A stretch of DNA of 64,000 bases from Catenulispora acidiphila DSM 44928. Lineage in GTDB: Bacteria > Actinomycetota > Actinomycetes > Streptomycetales > Catenulisporaceae. The stretch spans positions 186,001 to 250,000 of the forward strand of contig NC_013131.1 of NCBI RefSeq assembly GCF_000024025.1, in the 5' to 3' direction. Position 1 is the first letter of the stretch, and every line of letters starts with the position of its first letter. The notes under the pieces are model-generated. The model searched no databases. It was not told where the DNA came from and worked only from the letters and a program-made list of their open reading frames with translations. The position numbers were made by a program, and so were the translations under genes. Positions 11,332-23,248 of the stretch are shown here, one piece after another.

Positions 11332-11357
11332 GCGTGCCGGAGCGGACTCCGGCACGC
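11332..11357 (-). terminator. Hairpin downstream of rodlin-like gene
   Basis: An 11-bp perfect stem (11332-11342 with 11347-11357) and a four-base loop, 36 bp past the stop of the minus-strand rodlin-like gene. No T-tract follows, so termination is likely but not certain. Confidence 0.55.
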
Positions 11358-11392
11358 GCCACACTTTCGTGCGGATGGCCCTGGGGCTCGGC

Positions 11393-11938
11393 TCAGCCGC
11401 CGAGGTTCAGGCCGCCCTTGCCCAGCAGGCCCGAGGACCCGATCAGGCCGCCGGCGCCGGCACCGGCGCCGTTGTTCTGCGAGCCCGCGCCGTCGCCGGT
11501 GGAGTGCGAGCTGCTGCTGTCGCCCGCGCCCACGCTGCCGCGGCTGTTGTTGCCGGCCTGCGACGAACCCTGGTTCGAGGTGCAGGAGTTGTCGTTGACG
11601 TCGGTGTCGATGTTGCCGTTGCTGAGCACGTTCAGGTGGGTGTGCTCCAGCAGGTGGTTCAGGCCGACGCCGATCGGCACCAGGCCGACCAGGCTCTGGA
11701 CGTTCAGGTCCGGCACGGTGTTGTGCGCCAGGCAGCCCAGGTTCGGGGAGACGTTGACGTTGTTCAGCGCGTTGACCGGGATGAGGCCGCCCTGGCCGAC
11801 GTTGTTGTCGCCGGTCTTGTGGTGCTCGGCGCCGCCGTTCCAGGCGTCGTCGGCCGCCGCGGAGGCGATGCCGGCCATGCCCACGACACCCGCGCTGGCC
11901 AGCGCGGCGATAACGGTGGCGTTCTTCAGAAATGCCAT
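11393..11938 (-). CDS. Rodlin-like secreted surface protein
   Basis: 181 residues from ATG 11938, with AGGAAG about 10 nt upstream. A signal peptide (1-27, ending GIASA) precedes a domain rich in Asn/Val/Leu/Gly. The block SLVGLVPIGVGL...LNVLSNGN...CTSNQ resembles the SLVG-VP-V...VLS...QQC region of Streptomyces rodlins RdlA/RdlB, which organise the hydrophobic rodlet layer on aerial hyphae. Unlike rodlins, it continues into a ~60-residue Gly/Ser/Asn low-complexity tail (SSSSHSTGDGAGSQNNGAGAGAGG). The frame is open upstream to 12121, but the signal peptide fixes the start. The family assignment rests on remembered motif similarity and is moderate. Confidence 0.65.
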   Translation of the reverse strand: MAFLKNATVIAALASAGVVGMAGIASAAADDAWNGGAEHHKTGDNNVGQGGLIPVNALNNVNVSPNLGCLAHNTVPDLNVQSLVGLVPIGVGLNHLLEHTHLNVLSNGNIDTDVNDNSCTSNQGSSQAGNNSRGSVGAGDSSSSHSTGDGAGSQNNGAGAGAGGLIGSSGLLGKGGLNLGG

Positions 11939-12344
11939 GGTGATCGTTCTTCCTTGTCGATGTGGATCGATGGTGACCTGACGGGCGAGAATTCCGAAGC
12001 CCGCCACCTTGTTGCTGTGAACCATACTGCCATTCGCGAAGAATCGTATATCAAGTCGGGAGGCGCGCGGCCCAAGACACTGACGAGTGATTGATCGGAC
12101 GTCATTCTTCGTACTTTCCACGATGACTGCTCAGGGCATCTGAACTGGTCAGATGAACTGTAGACATCTCACTGGACAGGCGGCTCGCAGCGGTCTGAGG
12201 GTGGCTGGACGACGATATTCCGTCTTGTCTGACCCGTACGGGTCACGACGGTTCATCGACGACCGACCGTTTCTCTGTGACTAACGAATCGCCCGACAAA
12301 ATGTAATGGGCTGTCGGTGTGGAATGTGGATCGGAACTCGGCGT
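11939..12344. other. Gene-free leader region of rodlin-like gene
   Basis: A 406-bp stretch upstream of the rodlin-like gene and downstream of the two-Cys secreted protein gene. No convincing coding frame is seen. It has lower GC than its surroundings, as expected for a developmentally controlled promoter, and holds a perfect 14-bp palindrome at 12231-12244. Confidence 0.5.
12231..12244. promoter_or_regulatory. 14-bp palindrome, candidate operator
   Basis: GACCCGTACGGGTC is a perfect palindrome about 290 bp upstream of the rodlin-like start and about 100 bp beyond the stop of the next gene. It may bind a dimeric regulator; no regulator is assigned. Confidence 0.35.
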
Positions 12345-12791
12345 TCAGAAGGTGGCCTGAACGCCCGCCACGGACACGTCGCGAAGGATCCCGAAACCGC
12401 TTCCCGCGGAGCCCGCGTTCTTACACGGTGTGGAGGGCGCCGCCCAGGATCCCGAAGGGTCGTCCGTGGTGATCGGCGCGATACACAGGTCGCTCAGAAC
12501 GCGCACCCCTCCGCCGGCGCGGCCGTGGCCGCAGGCGTGGGAGGCGGTCGGTAAGGGATCCGCGGCCAGCGGTCCGGCGAAGTGCAGCGGGGCGACACAC
12601 CAGTCGTCGGCGAGTTCCAACGCGTTCTCGACAGCCAGGACGCCCGGCGTCGGGCTTGCCTGGGGCGCTGTCGGGCGCGAAGGAGTCGTCGTCTTGGTGG
12701 TCGTCGCCGCGGCGGTGCCGGCCGAGGCCAGAACGCCACCGAGCGTGGCAGCGGTCGCGGCCGCCGCCGTGAAGATCGCCCGGGTACGCAA
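12345..12791 (-). CDS. Secreted protein with duplicated Cys-containing motif, unknown function
   Basis: 148 residues from a TTG at 12791, chosen because AAGGGAG lies about 7 nt upstream and the signal peptide (RTRAIFTAAAA...AGTAAA) then begins at the N-terminus. After a Thr/Pro-rich spacer (about 30-55) there are two similar segments, DDWCVAPLHFAG...HACGHG and SDLCIAPITTDD...TPCKNAG, each with a (W/L)C(V/I)AP core and a second Cys about 20 residues later. This suggests an internal duplication with one disulfide per copy. It lies 61 bp downstream of the Pro/Cys-rich secreted protein gene on the same strand, with a hairpin between them. Function unknown. Confidence 0.7.
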   Translation of the reverse strand: MRTRAIFTAAAATAATLGGVLASAGTAAATTTKTTTPSRPTAPQASPTPGVLAVENALELADDWCVAPLHFAGPLAADPLPTASHACGHGRAGGGVRVLSDLCIAPITTDDPSGSWAAPSTPCKNAGSAGSGFGILRDVSVAGVQATF

Positions 12792-12818
12792 CGTGCTACT
12801 CCCTTGACTTCGAAGCGC

Positions 12819-12841
12819 GGGCCCGGCGGTGAACCGGGCCC
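12819..12841 (-). terminator. Hairpin downstream of Pro/Cys-rich gene
   Basis: GGGCCCGG (12819-12826) pairs with CCGGGCCC (12834-12841) around a 7-nt loop, 11 bp after the stop of the Pro/Cys-rich gene. No T-tract follows. Confidence 0.55.
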
Positions 12842-12852
12842 ACACCGTGGTG

Positions 12853-13518
12853 CTAGAGCAGGCCGCCCGCGACGCTGCCGAGGATCGGCAGGCCGGCGAC
12901 GGCGTTGCCGGCCGCCGGGGCCGCCTGGGTGGCGGCGTCCGGCTCAGCCGACCAGCCGTGCTCGTGGCCCGGGGGGCACGGGTTCGGGGTCGGGGGCGGG
13001 CACGGCACCGGCGGCGGGGGCATGACCGGCGGGCACGGGGGCGGCGGCGGAGGCGTGACCGGCGGGCACGGCGGCGGCGGACACGGCTGCGTCACCGGCG
13101 GCGGGGGCGGCGGCGTCGGGTGGGTCGGCGGCGTCGGCGGCTTCGGGTGGTGGTGGTGGACCGGCTTGCAGACCTCGGTGCACGGCGACGGCGAGCCCAT
13201 CGGCGGCGGCGGCGGGGTCATGACCGGCGGCGGGCCGGGAACCGGGGGCGTCATCATGTCGCCCTCGCCGGCGCACAGCTTCTGCACCAGGTCGGCGTCG
13301 ATCTGACCGGTGCGCACGTTGTCGCGCTGCATGCCGCACAGACCCATGACGTCGTGGTCGCCGAACGGCGCCGCGTGCATCGCCAGCGGGCTGGTCGCCT
13401 GCCAGGGCGCCGCACGCAGGCTGTCGGTGCTCGTGGCCGCGCTGGCGGCGCCGGCGGCTGCGAACAGCGCCCCGCCGGAAGACAAAGCCACTACGGCGAG
13501 GGACAGATATTTGCGCAT
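12853..13518 (-). CDS. Secreted proline/cysteine-rich protein, unknown function
   Basis: 221 residues. A signal peptide (1-28, ending GAASA) is followed by a ~60-residue folded segment (DHDVMGLCGMQRDNVRTGQ, LVQKLCAGEGD, two Cys). A long Pro-rich region (about 90-185) follows, made of PPPPCPPV-type repeats with regularly spaced Cys and a His cluster (HHHH). A Gly/Ala/Leu hydrophobic end (LPILGSVAGGLL) closes the chain. Pro-rich stretches of this kind usually span or attach to the cell wall; that is inferred. It is likely part of the same surface-protein group as the rodlin-like gene. Confidence 0.75.
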   Translation of the reverse strand: MRKYLSLAVVALSSGGALFAAAGAASAATSTDSLRAAPWQATSPLAMHAAPFGDHDVMGLCGMQRDNVRTGQIDADLVQKLCAGEGDMMTPPVPGPPPVMTPPPPPMGSPSPCTEVCKPVHHHHPKPPTPPTHPTPPPPPPVTQPCPPPPCPPVTPPPPPPCPPVMPPPPVPCPPPTPNPCPPGHEHGWSAEPDAATQAAPAAGNAVAGLPILGSVAGGLL

Positions 13519-13625
13519 CGCCGACTCCTCTCATCGCGTTTCATGAATGGGGAACTGGCCCCTCAACGCCACGGAAGATCGGCAGGTCACGCGGAAGACA
13601 GCATTCGGGTGGCGTGCCGGAGTAC

Positions 13626-13672
13626 TTAACAAAAAGCAGGGCACCGGCCGTCCCAGGTGGGACGCCGGTGCC
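13626..13672 (-). terminator. Intrinsic terminator of AhpD-like gene
   Basis: A 9-bp outer stem (13640-13648 with 13664-13672) continues into a GTCCC/GGGAC inner stem after one bulged base. On the minus strand it is followed by CTGCTTTTTGTT. It lies 120 bp past the stop of the AhpD-like gene. Confidence 0.85.
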
Positions 13673-13792
13673 AGGGGTCTGACAAGGGAAGGACGAGGCG
13701 GCGCTTTTCCCATGCCAGCGGCGCCGATTCCGGGGCGGCGCGACCGGTGACGGCGGTCTTGTCGGCGGATGCGCCGGGCTCGGGCGGCGGGG

Positions 13793-14272
13793 TTACTCGG
13801 CGTCGTCGAACTGGCCGGGCACGTAGTCCCCGGCCGGCTGCTTGACCATGACGTTGCCGCGGTTGAAGGCGTTGATCAGCGCGATCTGCGCCACCAGCGT
13901 GGCGAGCTGGTCCTCGTCGAAGTGCTTGGCGGCGGCGTCCCACACCTCGTCGGCGACGCCGGTGCCGTCGGCCAGCCGGGTGCCGGCCTCGGTCAGCTCC
14001 AGCGCGGCGCGCTCGGCTTCGGTGTAGCAGGCGGCCTCGCGCCAGGCGGCGACCATGTTCAGCCGCTCCGCTGTTTCGCCGGCGGCCGTGGCGTCCTTGG
14101 TGTGCATGTCCAGGCAGAAGCCGCAGCCGTTGATCTGGCTGGCGCGGATCTCGACCAGGTGCAGGGTCGCGACCGGGACGCCGGCCTCGCGCAGGACGCG
14201 GCCCGCGGCGATCAGGTACTTGCCGAACTTGGCGCCGGTCGGGGTGGCGAAGGTGTTCAGACGGGCTTCCAT
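13793..14272 (-). CDS. AhpD-like carboxymuconolactone decarboxylase family protein
   Basis: 159 residues from ATG 14272, set by AGGGAG about 7 nt upstream; the frame is open further to 14362. The AhpD core motif is present: GCGFCLDMH, with Cys50, Cys53 and His57 as the redox pair and proton relay. Helices rich in Ala/Leu and the EARLNTF start match the all-helical peroxidase fold. Such proteins reduce alkyl hydroperoxides or act as peroxide-related reductases; the electron partner is unknown. It ends at a strong terminator. Confidence 0.88.
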   Translation of the reverse strand: MEARLNTFATPTGAKFGKYLIAAGRVLREAGVPVATLHLVEIRASQINGCGFCLDMHTKDATAAGETAERLNMVAAWREAACYTEAERAALELTEAGTRLADGTGVADEVWDAAAKHFDEDQLATLVAQIALINAFNRGNVMVKQPAGDYVPGQFDDAE

Positions 14273-14392
14273 GGTGCACTCCCTGCGTTGATCGGGCTGG
14301 GTACACCACTGGGACGGGACAGCCCAGGCTCCCGTGACACGGCCGGCTGTGAGCTGTGTCACGGGTCTGCTGTGCGGCGGGTGCTGTGTGCG

Positions 14393-15403
14393 TCAGCGCC
14401 GCGGCGCCTTCAGCCCTTCCGGCAGCGCCGCACCGAGGTGCTCGATGTCGGTGATCGACTTGGCGTGCCCGGAGTCCACCGCGGAGCGCGCGATGTCCAC
14501 GATCTGCTGCGGCAGCGCGACCAGGTGCCGGGCGAAGTCGTCGAAGTCGCTGCCGATCTTCTTCAGCAGCTCGGCGCACACGCTGCCGGCGTCGCGGCTC
14601 TCCGAATCGCGCGGGTCGTCGTCGTCGAACAGCCAGACCGAGCCGGCCTCGGCGCCGCGGATCTTCAGCGCCAGCATGCCGCCCTGGACGTAGCCGATGC
14701 CGAGGTACTCCTCGGTGAACCGGTCGTACAGCGCCTGGTTGGCGTAGACCAGGTCCTGGTGCGGGTCCTCGCGGCGCAGCCCGAACATCCACTGGTCGGC
14801 GACGAAGCCGCCGGCCAGGTTCACCGCCGGGCTGATCGGCCGGCCGCCGTCGGTGCCGGCCAGGAAGCGCCGGTAGGACGGCGGCAGCGCGAAGCCCAGG
14901 TGCTGCTCCAGCTGCGCCATCGCGTCCTCGGGCACCGAGCCGCTGCGCTCGAAGGCGACCGGCTCCAGCATGCCCTCGGTGAACAGCCCCGAGCGGCCGC
15001 GGTCGGCCTTCAGCGTGGCCATGCCGCCGTGGTGCCGGAAGGCGCCGTGCAGCTCGATCGGCACGCAGTGCAGCATGCGCGACTCCGCGGCGTGTGCCCA
15101 GGTCCAGCCCTGCGGCGTGGCGGTGTTCGGCCGGGTCTGCCACAGCGGGTCCCCGGCGTCGGCGGCCAGCAGGTTGGCGGCGATGACGTCGGTGACCCGG
15201 ATCTCGTCCACGGACAGGCCGGAGGGCGGGTCCGCGATCTGCACCGTGTGGCGGGCGTAGACGGCGAACTCCGGGTAGCCGTGCATGGTCAGGTAGATGC
15301 CGTGCGGGAACTTGCGGTCGAGTTCGGGGTCGCTGAACTCGATGATCCGTCCGGCGAACTGGCCGTTCGGTATGCCGTGCCGCTGTGCGGATGCCTGTGC
15401 CAT
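14393..15403 (-). CDS. SMI1/KNR4 (SUKH) domain protein with HNH-like N-terminal domain
   Basis: 336 residues from ATG 15403. The C-terminal half (about 160-300) has the SUKH pattern: LEQHLGFALPPSYRRFLAGTDGG, then LVYANQALYDRFTEEYLGIGY and WLFDDDD. SUKH proteins are best known as immunity proteins for polymorphic nuclease toxins. The N-terminal half (about 10-150) has GWTWAH...LHCVPIELHGAFRHHGG, close to the LHH/WHH HNH-nuclease toxin core, but with Ala where the first catalytic His of W-H-H would be expected. It may therefore be a toxin-immunity fusion or an inactive nuclease used as a binding module. It is divergent from mfd. SUKH call fairly sure, nuclease call tentative. Confidence 0.7.
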   Translation of the reverse strand: MAQASAQRHGIPNGQFAGRIIEFSDPELDRKFPHGIYLTMHGYPEFAVYARHTVQIADPPSGLSVDEIRVTDVIAANLLAADAGDPLWQTRPNTATPQGWTWAHAAESRMLHCVPIELHGAFRHHGGMATLKADRGRSGLFTEGMLEPVAFERSGSVPEDAMAQLEQHLGFALPPSYRRFLAGTDGGRPISPAVNLAGGFVADQWMFGLRREDPHQDLVYANQALYDRFTEEYLGIGYVQGGMLALKIRGAEAGSVWLFDDDDPRDSESRDAGSVCAELLKKIGSDFDDFARHLVALPQQIVDIARSAVDSGHAKSITDIEHLGAALPEGLKAPRR

Positions 15404-15623
15404 GTGAGGTCTCGCTCCGGCCTTATCACTTCTGTAGGGTCCGGTAGAAAGGTACCGGCTCCACACCGGTGGAGGGTATGTCGCCTGACCAGGTCGCCCC
15501 ACCGAGGTGGATTTCGCCCGGATTGGTCCCCCCTCGAGCGTCGGCGGTCAGGCGTACCCTGGGGGATATCCCGACGCCGACACATGGCTTCGGGCTGTTC
15601 GTCGTGCGCGAAGGGTGGCCCTT

Positions 15624-19172
<3,549 letters not shown>

Positions 19173-19283
19173 TCCGGTGCCGAAGCCCGAGTCCCGGGCT
19201 GTCGGTGGCGCCTGGTTGACTCTCTTGCGAATGATTCGCAGCTGCGACTAACTTGCAAGAAGAGTCGGCGACAGGGGACGCGA

Positions 19284-20531
19284 GTGGACGCGACGGATCG
19301 ACTGCCCAGCCAGGTCAAAGCACTGATCGTGGCGCGCGCGGTGAACCAGCTGGGCGGCTTCTCCCTGGCATTCCTCACCGTGCTGCTGACGCGCTCCTTC
19401 GGCACGAGCCTGACGACGGCGGGCATCGTCTCGGCGGCATTCGGCCTCGCGACGATCCCGAGCCGACTGGCCGGCGGCCGCCTCGCCGACCACTGGGGAC
19501 GCCGCCGCACGATCGTGGCCGGACTGGTCGCTCTGGCGGTGGCGCAACTGGGATTGGCGGCAGCGCCCGACCTGATCACCGCGACGATCTGCGCGGTGGC
19601 GATGGGCCTCGCCTTCGAACTCTTCGAACCACCGAGCCAGGCAACCATCGCCGACGCGGTACCCCCAGCCCGCCGCGCCTCAGCCTTCGAACTCCTCACC
19701 ACAGCTGTTGCAGCAGGAAGCCTCGCAGCCGGCGTGATCGCCGACATCGTGGGCCGCTGGAGCCTGCGCTGGCTCTTCGTGGTCGACGCCGGAACCGGCC
19801 TGGCTTGCGCGGCGATCGTGGCGCTCGCGCTGGCGCCAGATGCGGTGCGCAAGCCTGAGCACGGCGCGGAGAGTGATCAACCCGCCACTTCAGCGATCTC
19901 CCCGTGGCGCGACCCAGCCCTTCTCATCGCGACCGTCTCAGGAACCGTCTTCGCGCTCGTCTCCATGCTCATGCTGAGCGCGCTCCCGCTCGCGCTCGGC
20001 GCCGTCGGGCTGAATCCGGCGAGCGCGGGACTGATCATGGCCGCCTCCACCGGGACCCTTGTGCTTGCGCGTCCGGTCCTGCGGCGCCGGTGGCTCGCGG
20101 AGTTGCCGCACTCCGCCACCTTCGTTCTCGGCTATCTCTTGATGGCTGCGGGACTTTGCGGCTACGCCGTCGCGCACACGCTGCCGGCTCTCCTCGTCCC
20201 GACTGCGCTCTACAGTCTCGGAAATCTTCTGGTTCTGGGGCGGTCGTTCGCGGTCGTCAGTGAGCTGGCTCCGGCCTCGGCCTCGGCGCGGTATCTCGCG
20301 GTCTACGGGCTCAGCTGGGGGGTGGCGACGTTGCTCGCGCCGCTGGTGGGGACGTGGTTGATCGGGGTTTCGGGGGCGGGGTTGCTGTGGGGGGTCAGTG
20401 CCGGGGTGTGTGGGGTGATGGCGGTTGCGCAGCCGTGGGTTGTGCGGCGGGTGCGGGATTCTCAGCGTGATCTTGGTGTGATCCACTCCACAAAGGCGGC
20501 GGTGGACCGCTACGATGCGGTGTCGATCTGA
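19284..20531 (+). CDS. Major facilitator superfamily transporter
   Basis: 415 residues with about 12 membrane helices. The loop after helix 2 carries the MFS motif GRLADHWGRRR, and a matching cytoplasmic loop lies between the two six-helix halves. This is the drug:H+ antiporter/sugar efflux type of MFS carrier; the substrate is unknown. The start is GTG 19284 with AGGGGA upstream. Codon use in the first half (more CTC/CGA/GCA) and the last ~200 bp (GGG/GTG-rich) differs from neighbouring mfd. It sits between mfd and the SurA-like gene, which are usually adjacent, so it is probably a later insertion. Confidence 0.88.
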   Translation: MDATDRLPSQVKALIVARAVNQLGGFSLAFLTVLLTRSFGTSLTTAGIVSAAFGLATIPSRLAGGRLADHWGRRRTIVAGLVALAVAQLGLAAAPDLITATICAVAMGLAFELFEPPSQATIADAVPPARRASAFELLTTAVAAGSLAAGVIADIVGRWSLRWLFVVDAGTGLACAAIVALALAPDAVRKPEHGAESDQPATSAISPWRDPALLIATVSGTVFALVSMLMLSALPLALGAVGLNPASAGLIMAASTGTLVLARPVLRRRWLAELPHSATFVLGYLLMAAGLCGYAVAHTLPALLVPTALYSLGNLLVLGRSFAVVSELAPASASARYLAVYGLSWGVATLLAPLVGTWLIGVSGAGLLWGVSAGVCGVMAVAQPWVVRRVRDSQRDLGVIHSTKAAVDRYDAVSI

Positions 20532-20575
20532 GTTGATGAAGATCTGTATGTGTGCCGCCAGGAAGGTTCAGCGCC

Positions 20576-21328
20576 ATGATCCAGGCCCGCTCGGTCCGTC
20601 TCGCCGCCGTCATCGTGCTCGGCGGGGCAGTAGCCCTGGCCACCTCCGCGTGCGGCGGCCCGATGCAGGCCGGGGCCGCGGCCGTGGTGCAGGGGCAGCG
20701 GACCACCGACGCCACCGTCCAGGACCAGGTCGCCTCGATCGTGTCCCTGGTGCAGCACAACAACCTGCAGCAGGGCGACGTCACCGACGAGGAGCGCTCG
20801 GCGCTGGCCAAGGCGCAGATCAACCTGCTGGTGCAGCAGGCGGTGTGGCAGAAGGTCGCCGACGACAACGGCGTGAAGGTCACCGCCGCCGACGACGCCA
20901 AGGAGCACAGCGCCCTGGTCGAGCAGGCGCGCGGCTCGCTGCAGGGCACGAAGTTCACCGGCAGCGACAACGAGGCCGTGGCGCTGGCCGACGCCGAGTC
21001 CCAGCAGAACTCCTCGGGCCTGGCGCCCTCCAGCGTGCCGGTCTACTCCCACATCCAGGCGCTGGTCACCGCGGTGATCGACGACCAGGCGACCAAGCTG
21101 CGCGTGGACCCCAACGACCAGAACAGCCTGCCGGCGCTGCAGGGCGCGATCCTGCCGATGCTGTCCAAGGCCTCCACCCAGATCGACGTCAAGATCTCGC
21201 CGCGCTACGGCAGCTTCGACGCCTCCACCCGCCAGGTCGTCGCGGCGCAGACCTCGTGGATCCGGCCGACCAAGGCCCAGGTCGCCGCCGCGGCCGCCGC
21301 GCAGGCGCAGCAGCAGCAGTCCCAGTGA
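20576..21328 (+). CDS. SurA N-terminal domain-like lipoprotein
   Basis: 250 residues from ATG 20576, preceded by AGGAAGG. A lipoprotein-type signal (LATSACGG, Cys26) leads into a helical SurA_N-like chaperone domain: VVQGQRTTDATVQDQV, ALAKAQINLLVQQAVWQKVADDNGVKVT, as in actinobacterial proteins that lie between mfd and mazG. The C-terminal part (about 165-230) includes VKISPRYGSFD, a motif seen after the prolyl-isomerase position in relatives, then an Ala/Gln tail. It probably helps fold exported proteins at the outer face of the membrane. Confidence 0.8.
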   Translation: MIQARSVRLAAVIVLGGAVALATSACGGPMQAGAAAVVQGQRTTDATVQDQVASIVSLVQHNNLQQGDVTDEERSALAKAQINLLVQQAVWQKVADDNGVKVTAADDAKEHSALVEQARGSLQGTKFTGSDNEAVALADAESQQNSSGLAPSSVPVYSHIQALVTAVIDDQATKLRVDPNDQNSLPALQGAILPMLSKASTQIDVKISPRYGSFDASTRQVVAAQTSWIRPTKAQVAAAAAAQAQQQQSQ

Positions 21329-21355
21329 GCCGGTGGCCCAGACCCGGTGGCCCGG

Positions 21356-21395
21356 CGACCTGGTGACCTGGTGACCTGGTGACCTAGCGGTCTAG
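21356..21395. repeat. 8-bp tandem repeat
   Basis: GACCTGGT is repeated three times, followed by two degenerate copies, in the gap between the convergent SurA-like and TIM-barrel genes. Confidence 0.7.
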
Positions 21396-21410
21396 CGACC
21401 CGCTCACCGC

Positions 21411-22415
21411 CTAGGAAGCCGCGTACCGTTCTGCGATCGTGTGGAACACCTTCTTCGGCTCCCAGTTCAGCTCCGGGGTGTCCGGACCGGTCATCTTCAC
21501 CGTGCCGTACGCGGCCAGGTCCAGGTCCTTGCGCGGGTCCGAGGGGTCGTGCAGGGCCCGGAACGTGGCGAAGGTGAACCAGAACGCGGAGTCGACGCCG
21601 GCTTCCTCGAAGACGTCGTAGAGCTCTGTGAAGTACGCGGACTGCTCGTCCTCGCTGCGCAGGTAGTCGCCATTGACCACCGGCGGCTCGACGGAGTCGT
21701 CCAGGATCGCCCAGGCCATGCCGCCGCGGTCGCCGGAGCCGACGTAGGGGGTGCAGCCGAACTCGGTGGCGACCACCGGCTTGCCGTGCTTGAAGTGCGC
21801 GCGGATCTGGTCGGCGAACTTGTCCCGGTTCTCCGCCGAGCGATAGGCGTCCACGGACACGAAGTCGAACGGCGCCCAGTCGATGAACTCCCACGGCCCG
21901 GCCGCGTACGTGACCTTCCCCTGGAAGTGCTCGCGCACCGTCGCCGCCGCCTCGACCAGGTAGCCGTTGAACGAGGCCATGATCTCCCCGAGCCGGCTCC
22001 ACAACGCCATCCCGCCATTGCCGAGGGTCTCGATGCGGGCATAGGAGTCGTCGCCGTCGAAGTAGCCCGGGCAGAACAGCGAGGTCTCGCAGCCCGCCAC
22101 GAACACCACCTCGGCGCCGGCGGCGCGGAGGCGCTCGGCGCGTTGCGCGCAGTCGGCCAGCAGTTCCAGCAGGTCCTCCCGCGACGCTTCACAAGGGAAC
22201 GGCGCGAACCAGACCTCCAGCCCGGCGTCGGCGGCGGCCTGTGCCGCGGCTTCGAGCCGGTCCGGCAGCGCCCCGGAGATCCGGACCGCGGTGCAGTGCA
22301 GATCCTCGGCGATCACCCGCAGCTCGCGCCGGGCGGTCTCCGGATCGAAGTCCGGCCGCGAGTCCTGGCCGCCGGGGAAGAATCCCGTGTCGTAGTTGAC
22401 GCCCTTGCCGCGCAT
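21411..22415 (-). CDS. Putative glycoside-hydrolase-like TIM-barrel protein
   Basis: 334 residues, no signal peptide, likely cytosolic. The sequence has the alternating strand/helix rhythm of a (beta/alpha)8 barrel: KGVNYDTGF at strand 1, HCTAVRISG, LEVWFAPFP, EVVFVAGCETSLF, FDFVSVDAYRS, KPVVATEFGCTPYVG and FWFTFATF. Glu in ATEFGC stands at the end of a late strand, where retaining glycosidases place their nucleophile. Similar actinobacterial proteins are often labelled abortive infection protein without evidence. Substrate unknown. The ATG at 22415 has GGAGGGCGG upstream. Confidence 0.6.
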   Translation of the reverse strand: MRGKGVNYDTGFFPGGQDSRPDFDPETARRELRVIAEDLHCTAVRISGALPDRLEAAAQAAADAGLEVWFAPFPCEASREDLLELLADCAQRAERLRAAGAEVVFVAGCETSLFCPGYFDGDDSYARIETLGNGGMALWSRLGEIMASFNGYLVEAAATVREHFQGKVTYAAGPWEFIDWAPFDFVSVDAYRSAENRDKFADQIRAHFKHGKPVVATEFGCTPYVGSGDRGGMAWAILDDSVEPPVVNGDYLRSEDEQSAYFTELYDVFEEAGVDSAFWFTFATFRALHDPSDPRKDLDLAAYGTVKMTGPDTPELNWEPKKVFHTIAERYAAS

Positions 22416-22488
22416 CGTGTCCGCCCTCCCGTGGTCCCGTGCTGTTCCGTGCCGTTCCGCGTGCTGCGATCAGACGCGATATATCGTA

Positions 22489-23226
22489 TCAGTGCTCGGC
22501 GTCGGAGGCGGCCTCGACGTGCGCCGCGACGAGCTTCTCCAGCGGCTCGACGGCGGCGCCGCCGGTGACGCACGCGCCGGCGATCGCCACGATCAGGATC
22601 ACGGTGCCCAGCCAGGCCATCGTGGAGACCGGCAGCAGGAACGCCCCGGCGAGCCGCGCCAGGCACTCGGTCAGCAGCCACGCGCCCCAGATCACGCTGT
22701 ACAGGTTCTCCTTGGCGCGGAACGTGGAACTTTCGATCCGCAGCGCGTCCCACGCCGCGGTCTGCTTCGCGTCGCCCTTGGTGACGAACGGCTTCAGACC
22801 CGCGGACATCATCGGCTTGCCGCCCCGGACCGACCACAGGATCCCGAGAGCGATCACGCTGCTGACCCCGGAGTCCTTCGCCAGCATCAGGCGCGCGTCG
22901 CCGGAGACGAAGGTCAGCGCGATGGCCACGATGTTCACTGTCAGCATCAGCGCGGCCAGCGCGTTCGCCTGGCGCTTGCCGACCGCCGCGACGATGGTGC
23001 GGATCGCCGGAACCACGCTGCTCAGGCCCAGCGCGGCCGCGTTGCTCATGCCGAGCCCGGCGTGCAGCGCGTAGTAGCTGCCGAGCGGGATCGCGATGTC
23101 GACGGCGAGCGGCAGCAGAGCCTGCTTGAGCGGGTGCGGCGTCTCGCCATCGGCGACATCGGCGACGCCGGCGCCATCAGCGGTGACGTCGGCGGTGCGG
23201 TGGGTGTGCGCGGTCATGGCGGTCAT
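22489..23226 (-). CDS. VC0807-like integral membrane protein
   Basis: 245 residues with five to six membrane helices after a ~33-residue soluble leader. The pattern LLPLAVDIAIPLGSYYALHAGLGMSNAAALGLSSVVPAIRTI followed by a basic loop is that of VC0807-family proteins, whose function is not known. The gene is divergent from a TetR regulator and shares an 80-bp promoter region with three operator-like repeats, so it is the likely target of that regulator. An alternative ATG lies three codons in. Confidence 0.75.
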   Translation of the reverse strand: MTAMTAHTHRTADVTADGAGVADVADGETPHPLKQALLPLAVDIAIPLGSYYALHAGLGMSNAAALGLSSVVPAIRTIVAAVGKRQANALAALMLTVNIVAIALTFVSGDARLMLAKDSGVSSVIALGILWSVRGGKPMMSAGLKPFVTKGDAKQTAAWDALRIESSTFRAKENLYSVIWGAWLLTECLARLAGAFLLPVSTMAWLGTVILIVAIAGACVTGGAAVEPLEKLVAAHVEAASDAEH

Positions 23227-23248
23227 CGGTCCTCCCCGAGTGGTTCCT

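Noticed and set aside
19184-19200. Hairpin after mfd as terminator
   Set aside because: Six-bp stem with no T-tract; too weak to call.
21411-22415. Calling the TIM-barrel protein an abortive infection gene
   Set aside because: That label is common for such proteins, but nothing in the sequence supports a phage-defence role; the barrel pattern is what can be seen.
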